A DNA stretch of 64,000 bases from Amphiura filiformis (lineage: Eukaryota; Echinodermata; Ophiuroidea; Amphilepidida; Amphiuridae). The translations under genes and the position numbers were made by a program. The notes beneath the pieces were generated by a model, which worked only from the letters and a program-made list of their open reading frames with translations, had not been told where the DNA came from and searched no databases. Where the stretch lies: NCBI RefSeq assembly GCF_039555335.1, contig NC_092628.1:37408965-37472964 (forward strand). Direction: 5' to 3'. Positions 33,751 through 45,300 of this stretch are shown here, in pieces (position 1 is the first letter of the stretch; every line of letters starts with the position of its first letter).

Positions 33751-34462
33751 AAACAAACAGACTTTTAATAACTTTAATTAAAAGAAAGAAAGAAAGCCAA
33801 GAAAAAAAACCAAATAAAAATAAATAAATAAACAAACGGACTTTTAATAACTTTTATTAAAAGAAAGAAAGAAAGCCAAGGAAAAAACAAAACAAATAAA
33901 AAATAAATAAATAAATAAACAAACGGACTTTTAATAACTTTTATTAAAAGAAAGAAAGAAAGCCAAGAAAAAAAAACCAAATAAAAATAAATAAATAAAC
34001 AAACAAACAGACTTTTAATAACTTTTATTAAAATAACTCGAGACTCAATCAGTGATAAAATGTTTTAATAAAGTATTATTAAAATAATATAAAATAATTA
34101 TAAATACACGCATGTCATGATGTGAAGCAACAGCAGCAGGACGGCAGTGTCACTAAGTACATCGATAATTCGATAGGGTGATTGAGTCATAATAATAATC
34201 CCTCTTATTATAGTCAGCGAGAACAGTGGGAGAATGTGCTTCGTCTACCGCCTTGTAAAAATTGAATGATATTATTTGCAAACATATTTTGAAAATGTTC
34301 TGAATTGTTTTCAAAAAATTTCAGTCGAAACCAATAAATTTTGACCCCAAAATGGCTGAATTTTCATTATTTTAGTAAAAAGTGAAAAAAAAACCCCAAA
34401 TTTTCCCAAAGCCCAAAATTGGGCTTGTAAAACCGGGTTTTTTTTTCATCGCCTTATCACGT
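33183..34462. repeat. Foldback element carrying an internal minisatellite
   Basis: Outer arms TTAAGGCGACGGAAAAAACC (33183) and its degraded complement near 34435-34460; inner arms 33300-33345 (CAAGGCGGTAGACGAAGCAC, ATTCTCCCACTGTTCTCG) and 34217-34257. The centre, 33440-34035, is a minisatellite. Intergenic. Confidence 0.65.
33440..34035. repeat. Minisatellite, about six units of 85-110 bp
   Basis: Each unit has (AAAT)n, AACAAACGGACTTTTAATA, ACTTTTATTAAAAG and (GAAA)n GCCAAGAAAA; the CTTTTAAT...ATTAAAAG part is itself a small hairpin. Unit length varies with (AAAT)n. Confidence 0.8.
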
Positions 34463-36124
34463 TTTGCATCTGAACTCTTCATTTGTAATTGTTGTGTGCA
34501 ATAATGTTGTCAAATATATTCTATTCTGTAAAACAAATATTATACTTCTGCCGCGTGTGATATTGTATTAATGTTGCAGGAAGATTACCAAACAAGGTTG
34601 CCAAACCTGCAATTTGTTAGCCCAATTAGGTGACTAGAATAATAATTTGAGCCCTGATTTACTGCAAGTTGTTATAAAAACAATATATCATGAATTTTGG
34701 ATAAGATCACAGAAAAATATACAATTGTAGACAAAAATGGACTCAAAATACCCCCTTAAACAGGAAGCCCCTCTTGGCCAGTTCTCCACAGAAGAACTGA
34801 CAATACACCTGTTACTTTGATGAGCATGATGACAGGCAGAACATAATTTACATGGATAAATTTAACCTTGACTAATTCCCCAAGGAACTTGAACCAAAAG
34901 TGGGGCTTTCACGTTAAGGTTGGTCTTAACCCTGGAATTATGGAAACTTTTGGGCCTCATAACTGCTAAATTGTTGGTGTAAAGTATATAGAAGTATACA
35001 TATTTAGAATGGTCAAATCCAAAAAAACATGTTTTTTGGCCCACTTCTCTTTATCGTTCAACGTAACATTTGTACAATTCTATATGCCATGTCCGTGTAG
35101 TGATACTTGTACCATTTTGGTAATTCCAGTAATCATTTACAAAAGAAACCAAAACTATGTCATAATCAATGTGTACCCACACCTAATCAAGTGTGCACAA
35201 TGGTGATGCATGAAATACATACTACAGTTTGGGTTTCATTTGCAAAGGATTATGGTCCATTATGGCTATTCAATTTTGCATTTAATACATTTTGAAAGAA
35301 GTGCATATAGTGTTTTTGGAGCAGCCATGCAATTTTTTTGTAGATTAAACATTTTGGCCAGCAGGCAGGGAGGGCTGTATCCTGGTACATGTATCTGTCA
35401 GCAGGCCAGGGGTAGGTAACTTTCCCTGTCAGATAAAAGAATGACAAAAAAGTTATCCCCTGATGACCAGTGTTCTGAATAGGGATAAGTTGGGTAGAAA
35501 TTTTTTCTCTCATAGGTACTTTGATATATGGCATCATGCTGCTGCATCATAACAAAACATAAACTATGAACTAATAATAATAAGTTTTAATCCAAAACTA
35601 AGCTATGGCCCTCATGTGTAAAAAAATCAACAAAATGGCTTGTCTTATATTTTGATATAATTAAGGGTTTTCATGCAAAAATCCCTGTATGTGGGCTTAC
35701 ATTTGATAATTAGTTACATGTGACTTGTATCTGACTTGCTTGAATGATGTGATGTGGACAAGTACTTGGTATACATAGTCTGAGGGCTTAGAACCACAGC
35801 TGGTGATGTCCAAAAGTTATGTTTTGAGTTTGAAAGTTTGATTCTTAATCAGAAATCCCAGCAATAACTATGATTCTCCAATCCTCCTGAATATAATTTA
35901 TAACATTGGATAAAACATCTCTGACACCATGTTCAAGTGTATACTCAAATGGTGGACCAAATCTTACTCCCCTGAAGTGGACATAACCAGGTGTGGCTCT
36001 AAGTCCTTAATATGTAATTGTCCCTGTCTCACAATGATTAGTGTTATAACATCGGCTTTTGGCAGGTCATCAGGCAGTTTGATTTGAGTTCTGGTTTGTA
36101 AGCTGATATCCCCAATATATTAAT

Positions 36125-36507
36125 AATAGTATTGCAGATTAGTGAATCAATTGATGCCAAGTTGATACAAGCAATAGAATTGGCATACACACTTCTTGTG
36201 GGTCATATATTAGGAAAAACGAAAACCATTCGCCAACTGGCACCCTTTGTGCAATCCCAGAATCGATCAAAGTTAATACAGGTGTCAAAATTCAAAATAG
36301 CTCAAATTCTGTAAAAATATTCTTCTGGTCAGAAGGATTTGGGAAAATAGTTTATAGCTTAATAGTTTAATAGCTATTTACAACTTGCCATTCTCTACTA
36401 GGTCAAAACAACATTTCCTCCCATTTATATTAAAATGCCAACTATGTAGCTTGTATCACCTTGGGGTCAGTTGTAACCCAAAATTGATTAATCTGCAATA
36501 CTATAAG
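36125..36507. repeat. Foldback element, about 380 bp
   Basis: AGTATTGCAGATTAGTGAATCAATT at the left against AATTGATTAATCTGCAATACT at the right. Intergenic. Confidence 0.5.
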
Positions 36508-36631
36508 AACGAGTTTGTTAGCAACCTAATCGGTGCTTGACTTGGCTACTCTATGAATCACTTGATTATATAAAACTGGTTTATGTCTGTTATTTCCCAA
36601 GAAAACAGCCATAAAGTATCAAGCACCAAAT

Positions 36632-36818
36632 GGGCTAATCCAGTTGAAATCCATACACCCCCTATGGAAGACATGACCTTAATCATCCATACAGGGAGTG
36701 TGAATTTCAAAGGGAGTTACATGAATGACTTGACTCATTTGAAACCTACACTCCCTGTGTGAGAGATTAAGGTCATGTCTTCCATAGGGGGTGTATGGAT
36801 ATCAACTGGAATAGCCCA
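36632..36818. mobile_element. Family D MITE, copy 4
   Basis: GGGCTAATCCAGTTGAAATC...GGAATAGCCC, 187 bp, with both arms well preserved. Confidence 0.75.
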
Positions 36819-38143
36819 ACAGTATGGTCACTAATAATGTAAAGCTTTGTATTATATTGTAAAGAAATTGACTATTCAACTGTATAATATTATACTCAAA
36901 TACAAAATAATTAACCTAAGTCAATGTACTTTAGTGCATTTCTTGTATTTTTGCAGATTTACTTCATATTCAGGTGTATTATAGGGATGAGAAAATATTT
37001 TGATTTAATTTATGCTGATACCTAACATTGTCAATATAACGATGACATACAGTGAATGAGATTTCGTGTACTATGGAAGATTATGAAATTGTGTATTGAA
37101 TAAAAGGTGAAAGAGGTCTATCTGGAGTTAGGAACAACTCCAAATAGACAAGCATACATGGGTGTGGTGACTGCCATTTATTTTGATTTTTGCATCTTTT
37201 GATAATTTCTTCTTAGTATGCAATATGTGGCTCCTACATGTAGGTTTCTCACTTTGTACCAAAATTCCCTCCCGCAAGGTAAGGCCCTTGAAACTTGATT
37301 TCCTGTTTCCTGTCACCCATGCATGTTATGAAATTTTGCCCGCGTTTGTGATCCAAGAATCTGAAAAAAAAACCCATTATTTGGTAGGCCTACAATTGTT
37401 CTTTAGAATATTTTTTCTAAATATTTTGGTGTTCTTTGAAGTGAAAACGGGTTGAAAAATTTCGGAAGCAGGGAATAAACAATTCCGTCTTCAGTGACTG
37501 TGGCATACATATGTATAATGTACATGTATATGTGCCAAAAGGTTAATTTTTGTGCGAAATGGAAAATCGCCAAAATAATTAAAGTTGCCTCATGAGCTGA
37601 AAAAAAAGTGACAGGAAACAGGAAATCGAGTTTCAATGGCTTAATAGGTGTAACATCAGATACAACTCAAAGATTACCCCATCTCCTATGTTATGCAATA
37701 CGCATATTGTATGGTAGGTAGGAATTTCTGTACAAATTGATATCGAAAGGACAAACTCGGGATCCTGGCATTAGCTTAGAAGTGTCATATTATTTGTCAC
37801 AAGCCAGGGGGACAATGGTCTTGGTAGGGTTCCCATGGGATGAGCAGATTTTACAGAATGACAAAAGCATCCAAAATAAAAACCAGTGGCATTATTCCCG
37901 AGGGCAGACAACAATCACCCCTTTTAAAAATTGGGCTCCTCCTACCCCTGCATGCAATTGTAGAGCTTTCTGTATTGTAAAATAATTGACATTTTCCCTT
38001 GTCATTTTATAAGACTAAGTTGGGGTCCTTGTCCCCTTAACATGGACTTGCCCCACCCTCTTGGCATAAAAGCTAGCTATATGCCACTGATTCTATCCTT
38101 TCCAGGACGTTCACAGAAAAGTGTATGCCATTTCTGAGACCTT

Positions 38144-39237
38144 TTTCCAGTTGAAATCCATACACCCCTACGGTAGGTAATGACCTTAATATCTACCAGG
38201 TTTTAATGTGCATCCCCCCCAGGACTCTACCAAACCAACTTTTTTAGCGTCCTTTTATGGTCCTATAACACATTCAAGATGTTAACAAAAATATTTCCCG
38301 GCACTCGGCCATATTCAAGGTTAAAGGTCAACACAGGGGTCAAATTTCAAAGTTGCTCAAATCTGAGTAACAAGCACACTGAATTATTCCTCTCATTGCA
38401 AGGATTCAGAAAAAGTATAGCTTGACCTACCTGCGACATACCGTTCTTGAGTTATAAGCAAAAAGGTCAAATTTTGGGCGGTGGTCAGTTTTTTTGGCCA
38501 CACAGGGGCCAAAATTAAAAATGCTCCAATTTGAACGAAATTGGTCTCAAATTGCTTGTTATGTAAAAATAAGTCAAATAAGGAATAGTTGTAACCATGT
38601 AGGATGTTTCGTTATTTAGGAAACGTCACAACATAGGTTGTGGTCAATAGGCTGTAATGGGGGATTGACCTTTATGGCCAATTTTGTCAATAACGAAGCA
38701 TTTTAGACAGTGCAAACAATTCCTTTTTTGACTTCCTTTTGCATGACGAGCAATTTGAGACCATTTGCGTTGAAATCGGAGCATTTTTAATTTTTGGCCC
38801 CTGTGTGGCAAAAAAACTGACCACCGCTCAAAATTTGACCTTTTTGCTTATAACTCAAGAATGGTAAGTCGCAGGTAGGTCAAACTACACTTTTTCTAAA
38901 TCCTTGCAATAAGAGAAATAATTTGGTGTGCTTGTTAACCAGATTTGAGCAACTTTGAAATTTGACCACTGTGTTGACCTTTAACCTTGAATATGGCCGA
39001 GTGCCGGGAAATATTTTTGTTAACATCTTGAATGTGTTATAGGACCATAAAAGGAAGCTAAAAAAGTTGGTTTGGTAGAGTCCTGTGGGGGATGCACATT
39101 AAAGCCTGGTAGATACCCGACTATAATCTTTCAAATTGACTTACCTGAATGGGCAACTCCATTTGAAATCTACACCCCCTGTGTGGGAGATTAAGGTCAT
39201 GTCTTCCATAGGGTGTGTATGGAATTCAACTGCAATA
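38144..39237. mobile_element. Family D MITE, copy 5, interrupted by a 0.92-kb palindrome
   Basis: Left part 38144-38190 (CCAGTTGAAATCCATACACC) and right part about 39140-39237 (GTCTTCCATAGGGTGTGTAT...CAACTGCAAT) are the two ends of one family D copy, split by the palindrome at 38191-39114. Confidence 0.7.
38191..39114. mobile_element. 0.92-kb palindromic foldback element
   Basis: Ends ATCTACCAGG and CCTGGTAGAT; arms of about 420 bp (38191-38617 and 38688-39114) complementary with few mismatches and a loop of about 70 bp. No coding frame. Confidence 0.8.
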
Positions 39238-39835
39238 TGATTTTGACACCGAAATGAGTTGGTTTGCCACCTCATTCCCCCCCCCCCAAAAAAAAATATT
39301 CCAACCAATTTTGTGGCTACACTTGATGAATAATTACTCTGACGAAAGTTATTGTCTGGAAAGCTGTATCTGATGTCCCCAATTTGTATTTATTACATGA
39401 TAGGGGGTATTATCCATTTACGTTGGACCCAGGCCTCGGACGATCACTCTCAATATAAAAATTACGCAAAACAAGAGAAGACTATTTGTGAAAATGATAC
39501 AAATTCACCACATTTATTGTTACAAAATTGATACAATAACATACTATCAGAGCAAGAAAATAGTAATAATTTACCAATAATTGTACCAATGCACTTACAC
39601 AAGACAAAAAACAAGAGGAAAAATATGTAACTTAAAAACACCCAGAAATTTGAGAGCATTCTGACATCAAAATAAGAATTGAGAATGAATGCATAGCATC
39701 AATTGACACTCAATCAAAGGACGGTCCCATTTCATTACATGCTATTTGATTTCACTTTGTTTGAATGACCCAAAACGCCTACTCCCGTACTGTCATGTCG
39801 GTATCTCAATTCATCTTTTCAACAAATCACAAACC

Positions 39836-39970
39836 TTTGCATTTGGACCCCTGATGTTGCCACACTGATGCGCACATCATTACTGCACACTTGAAATGCG
39901 CAGCAACAATGTCCACTAATGATGTGCCCATGGGTGTGTCATATGTAGGGGTCCAAATGCATTTTGGAAC
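39836..39970. repeat. Short foldback
   Basis: TTTGCATTTGGACCCCT and its complement AGGGGTCCAAATGCA bound a 130-bp imperfect palindrome. Confidence 0.5.
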
Positions 39971-40254
39971 CTCATTTGTTTTCCATAGCAAAACCATTGT
40001 AATGATGATGATACTTTACTTGAAGATGTAGATCTAAAACATAAATGTTGCCAAATGTGTCTTGTTGAATAAGTTAGACTGCAACCTTTGAATCTACATT
40101 TCTTTCTTCAAAGGATTGATGCAGAGTGTATTTAAAAAATATCTGTGTATTACATACATGCAACACATAACACCGCTGCATTTGAAAATATGATACAGAA
40201 AGATTGGAGTTGTAGTCTTACAAAAAAGGATGTTACCTTTTGTGTCATGCACTT

Positions 40255-40440
40255 ATGCAGGCCTGGAAAAACATGAGCAATTTGACAATCTCCTTCCCGG
40301 GAAATTTGGTCATTTGGAGGGAAATTGGTCATTTGGAGGGAAATTTTGCTTTTCTGGATAAAGAAATACATAAGAAAGTTCTAGAGGGAAAATTATCTCT
40401 CTTGCCGGGAAATAAACATTTTTTTCCAGGTCTGGACTGT
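40255..40440. repeat. CAGGCCTGGAAAAA-ended small MITE
   Basis: GCAGGCCTGGAAAAACATG and TTTTTTTCCAGGTCTGG ends; an 18-bp GTCATTTGGAGGGAAATT unit is repeated inside. Confidence 0.5.
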
Positions 40441-41137
40441 CATGTTTAAAATTAAACACAAATCAATTCCCTAATGATCAATTTATCTGGCTTCTAAGTT
40501 TAAAAGAAGTTTCTAATGAACCTTATGACCTATGTATGGAACTGAGTGTGCAATATCCTTTTAATTTAAACCACTCAAATAAGTTACATCATTTACATTT
40601 ATTTCATTTTGACTCTTAGCATCACCATAAACTACACAATTTTATATCCCACATTTACCTACCTCTAAATCTAAACTATTAAAAGTAAACCCTATTACCC
40701 TTGTAGCAATGAAAGTAGTGATAAAAAATGTACACCAGTTTGACTAGTGCAAGTTACAACAATAGAGCCTCACTAAACCCAAGTTGAGCCACTTTTTATT
40801 TCTTATTCAAAATGCCATTGCTCCATGACTTTGTGGAGTGAAATGGATTTAAAAGGCTGGAAAGCAATATTGTGGTTCAGTGATGTTTTTGAATACCTGA
40901 ATTACATGGTCAATTTACTTCAAAAGTAGCCCCAATAAGTATTTTGAAGCCTGCCTGTTGTTTACATATTCATGCCTTAAAAATATACCTTAAAGAAACC
41001 AGACTCCACAAGCCTGTCTCTCCAGAACTATGTAACAAGCACAAACCATAGGATTTTACCACATATGTTACAAATGTTTAAATCAACACTAGCCATCAGT
41101 TATTGAACAAAAATTAGTTTTCATTCAAATTCACTAT

Positions 41138-41389
41138 AGTTTGATCAGCTTGTAATGGGCGGGCCTTATATCATCGTGGATTAATTTAATATCAATATAT
41201 ATTATTTCGAGAATTGTCTTGTGACATCTCGCCGGAAGTATCACAAATTATTAATTCAAGTTCTATACTTTATTTAACACACACAATATAGACCTGATAG
41301 ATCAACTATATCACTCTTAACGTGGGTCTACTTTTCGGCATAGTGGTAAAGCCTAATAATTCCCGCTGATTACGAGCTAATCAAACTAT
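41138..41389. mobile_element. MITE family F, copy 2
   Basis: ATAGTTTGATCAGCTTGTAA...TTACGAGCTAATCAAACTAT, with internal CTCTTAACGTGGGTCTACTT. Located past the SPCS3 stop. Confidence 0.7.
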
Positions 41390-42191
41390 GGGTTCAAGAA
41401 CCTTCACTAAGTGAATGTAAGTTACAACAATGAAATATAAATAAAAAAATTACGTCTTGACAGACAATTGCTATTTTGTGCATTTATGATTTGTTACAGT
41501 GAAAAGTACTTGATATCATCAGCTATGACAAGAGGCATCATTCTCAATACAGCTATTCACTAACCAGTCATAACAGGTGCTGGTCAGTATGCTACCCAAG
41601 TCAACAAATGTTATTTGCAACAACAGGTTTATTTTTCAAAACACCACCCCAACAGTGTGATCAAGGCAACCAATACACCACTTTAAAAGTAAGAAAAAAA
41701 TGCATACAAACAAAGAAACAGAAAACTGATATTGTGCAGGAAACCAATTTGTGTTGTTTGATCACGTTACATTTTGGTCACATAAGATTTTACCCTTGAT
41801 GAGAAACAAATACACAGTAAAATTTAACTTTAATACCCTTCTGAGTGTGCTGAACAGAAAGATATATTATTATAGTTTTGAAAAGTTGATGAATTTTTCT
41901 CATACATAGCTAGATTTTGTAACATCAATTTACACATTTCACATGTTAAAGGAATTCTTAAGTCTTGCAGTACTTCAGTGTTCCTTTTAAGTCATGATTC
42001 AATAACCATTAGCCAATGTAACTGATTCGAAAAATAATTAAAGAAAAAAACAAAAAACACACAAGTGTTTTCGTTTGAATTCATGCGTGTGAGATGCATA
42101 AACTAACTGCTTCAAAAAGAACTTTTGAGAAAAGTGCACATAACCTGTCAAAACATCCAATCCACCTGTTAAACACACCCTGAACGTAGTT

Positions 42192-42321
42192 CTATAACTT
42201 TTGTGTTGTATATTCATCTGGAAAGCCAAACATAGTACTGCCATCGCCATAAACCATTGGTAGCATGCCAGCATTGGGGACTACATTCCATGAAAGCGTC
42301 AGTGTGATATTCTTATTGCCC
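42192..42321 (-). CDS. SPCS3: SPCS3 exon 4, C-terminus and stop
   Basis: Acceptor TTCGTACAG. It encodes [20 protein letters not shown], then a variable tail with [10 protein letters not shown], and TAG at 42194-42192. The NIT sequon lies here. The C-terminus diverges from vertebrate SPCS3 but keeps FPD-Y-T-K. Confidence 0.95.
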
Positions 42322-45300
42322 CTGTACGAAAAAATACACACAGAAATCAATGGTGTTAGCAAATACACTGTACATTCTCAAAACACATATAAAATAATTA
42401 ATATTCAGTTATACTGATCTCTTCTGGATGGATATCTCTGTTATCATGGCTGAATAATCTTCAAAAGAAAACATGCTTGTTATGTCTTTGCACACGTTCA
42501 TTAGGAAGGTTGACCTTAGCTGTAACTTTTGTTCATTTTGAACAATTCCTACAAAAAACGAAGGTGTTTTTCGTTTTAGTGACATTTTACCACTGCACTA
42601 GTAACTTCATCAGACTGGCAACCAGGGTCTTAGCTAGCCACCCGTCTGGCCGTCATTTTAGACGGCCAGTTTGCTCCTGGGACGGGCAAAATTAATGCCT
42701 TTGACAGATGCTATATTATAAATTGTATGTGTTGAGAAGCTAATTGACCTTTTTAGTAGACCCAATTTGTAGAACAAGGCCATATCAGCACATATTTGAA
42801 GTCTTTGAACCCCCCCCCCCCCCAATGGGCTATAGATGTCTGGTAAATGTTTTAAAGGTCAAATTAGGACAGGCAATTTTTATTCAAATGACGGGCAACC
42901 CTCAATTTCTAGCTAAGAACCTGCTGGCAACTCATCACGTCTGACTGTTTCCTTTTATGGGAGGACTCTAAAGTCATTGATTGTGAAGTTGATATGACTA
43001 CCAGGTGGCTCAAAGAAGCCATTTGGATCCGCAGAAAAAGACATGACACTCTAAACAAGGATGAGGGGCCTACACACAGTACACACTCAACAACATCCAG
43101 ACGATGGTGGCCGACATCATTTTAATGCGGCAACAGCCAATATCGTAAGCAAAACAGTTAATATGACGGCAACACTGCCTGGATGTTGTTCCCCGAGCCA
43201 AGATGCTTTTTTCTTTAGCTCTATTGGCTCTGTTACAGAAAAAAAGTGCACAAAATATATTTCCCAGTGCAATGTATACATTTTCACATGAAAATAAATA
43301 ATTTTGGATTCTAAATGAATGTGAAAAAAAAACTGCCTGTGCCGAGAATGTGGATTATCATAACATATCGTGCGTTATTCATACAAAAAATTTAAAAAAA
43401 CAGTACTTATAATGAGGTGCACTGTCGAACCTCAATGAATTTATACTGATAAAATATTGCTTGATAACAAACGTACACTTTTGGAATTATTTGAGACATT
43501 TGTGTGTTTTAGTGTTTTACCAATGACAACGTCAAAATTCAGTCAATCATGGCCGCTCGCCCACCGCCCCCGACGACATCTTTGACCAACTCTTCACACC
43601 CTCTACGGTGCCTCCTGTTACCCATAAAAGGAAACAGTCAGATATGTGATGAGTTGCCACTAGTGTAGTGGTGAGACGTCACTAAAACGTGAGTTAAACA
43701 CCTTTGTTTTTTATAGGAATTGTTCAAAATGAACAAAAGCTACCATGTTTGTCATGTTTTATTCCTTTTACATGCCGGTTCTGACAAAAATAATGTTCAG
43801 CTTGCCAATACACACTCCCTGATTAATGGAGCATGGTCCAATATTTTCATATCCGTTTTCTATTTTACATTGAGGCCTACCACTAAGTTTCTGAATGTTG
43901 AGTTGTATTGCTCAAGCAGTATTGATATGAAGCAGATACACCTTCGGTGTGGTTAGTGCAATTCACCACATTTTTGATTACCCCATCTAAACAAAACATA
44001 TCTCAGGCATTAAATTTTACTGATGCAATGAGAAAAATATGAGCTTTCTTTTTTGATGAAGAAAAATGAGGAATGAGGCCATCAATTGGGTCAAGGCCCG
44101 AGGTGCTACAATGTAGGTGGGGCGCACACACAGCCACACAATCTACCCAAAGTACACAAACAATTAAATATAACAATGTAATACACATACCTTAACCCAT
44201 TGCCATTATCAAAAAATGTGTACTTAGTTGATAAACTTTTGTAGTCCAACTTTGCTTTGTTTCCTCTCTTGATGATTTTGTCCCATAAAACAACTTGATT
44301 TAGTTTCTGCGAATGTAGAGAAGAGAAACAAATATGGTAATTGGTAATGTAATTTAGCATTTTGTTTCTTCATATTAAATGATAACCAAACATAACATAT
44401 AATCACCTGTATGTACGCCTACCCAACCCACTGAGGCATATAATTATTACCAACTCAGTTCTAGCCAATCTCAATCTAAACTCCTCAACAAAAGTTTGGA
44501 AATTTTTTTGAAGCATCTATATCTCAGATTATTTGTGACATGTTCATATCGTGTTGCACATCAATGGATAGCTACTATATTCCCCTTTACAATGACACCA
44601 CATTTGAAACAATCATCTTTTTCACGCCTGAGTACATGTCTTGTGAATGTAGTGGGGTCTCAAACAGAATGTCCCAAATTGACCATTATTCTGTGCAGCA
44701 AGCTGCAATCCAATATCTTCAATCTGGGACCTCATGCAATCCTCCAAGATGACAACGCTCGCCCCCACAGAGTCAGGGTAGTCAACCGCTACCTGCAGAA
44801 TAAGTCTAGAATATGGGAGTAGAATGGAATGGCCTCCCATCAGCCCAGACCTCAAACTTGTGTGACCAGCTTGGTCGTGTTGAGAGTACCAGAGTAGCCA
44901 ATGCAACCACATTGAATGACTTGCGACAAATCCTGGTTAAAGAATGGAATGCCATCCCATAGCAACGTGTGACCAGGCTGGTGAGCAGCATAAGGATGTG
45001 CCTGGCTGTTGTGGCTCTGTATGGTTTTTCCACCCGCTATTGAGGTTCAGTGACTAGTGTTGTTTGAGCACAGAATAATGGCCAATTTGGCACATTCTGT
45101 TTGAGACCTCACTACATTCACAAATCGTGTACCCAGCCGTAAAAAGGCTGATTGTGTCAAATGTGGTGTCATTGTAAAGGGGAATAAAGTAGCTATCCAC
45201 AGATATGCATCACGATATGAACATGACACAAATAATTTGAGATATAGATGCTTGAAAAAACTTTCCAAACTTTATTACACATGAAATTCTTACATTATTT

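Larger units (their letters stand above)
28214..42191. other. Spacer between the convergent USP12/46 and SPCS3 genes
   Basis: 14 kb with no convincing exon. It holds family A copy 4, family D copies 3-5, the 33.2-34.5 kb foldback, a 0.92-kb palindrome, family F copy 2 and AT-rich unassigned DNA. Both 3' UTRs must lie at its edges; an AATAAA at about 30019 on the + strand is one possible USP12/46 polyadenylation signal. Confidence 0.6.

Noticed and set aside
33774-33980. - strand frame with FFSWLSFFLLIKVIKSP repeats
   Set aside because: Shadow of the AAAT/GAAA minisatellite.
36132-36314. 60-codon frame starting MQISESIDAKLIQ
   Set aside because: Lies in a foldback element and matches no family I know.
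38191-39114. Palindrome as a bidirectional terminator or replication origin
   Set aside because: It fits a foldback transposon inserted in a MITE; nothing supports the other roles.
44496-44822. 108-codon frame read as an intact Tc1 transposase
   Set aside because: Only the C-terminal part is present, followed by stops, and the N-terminal part of the frame is just the inverted repeat.
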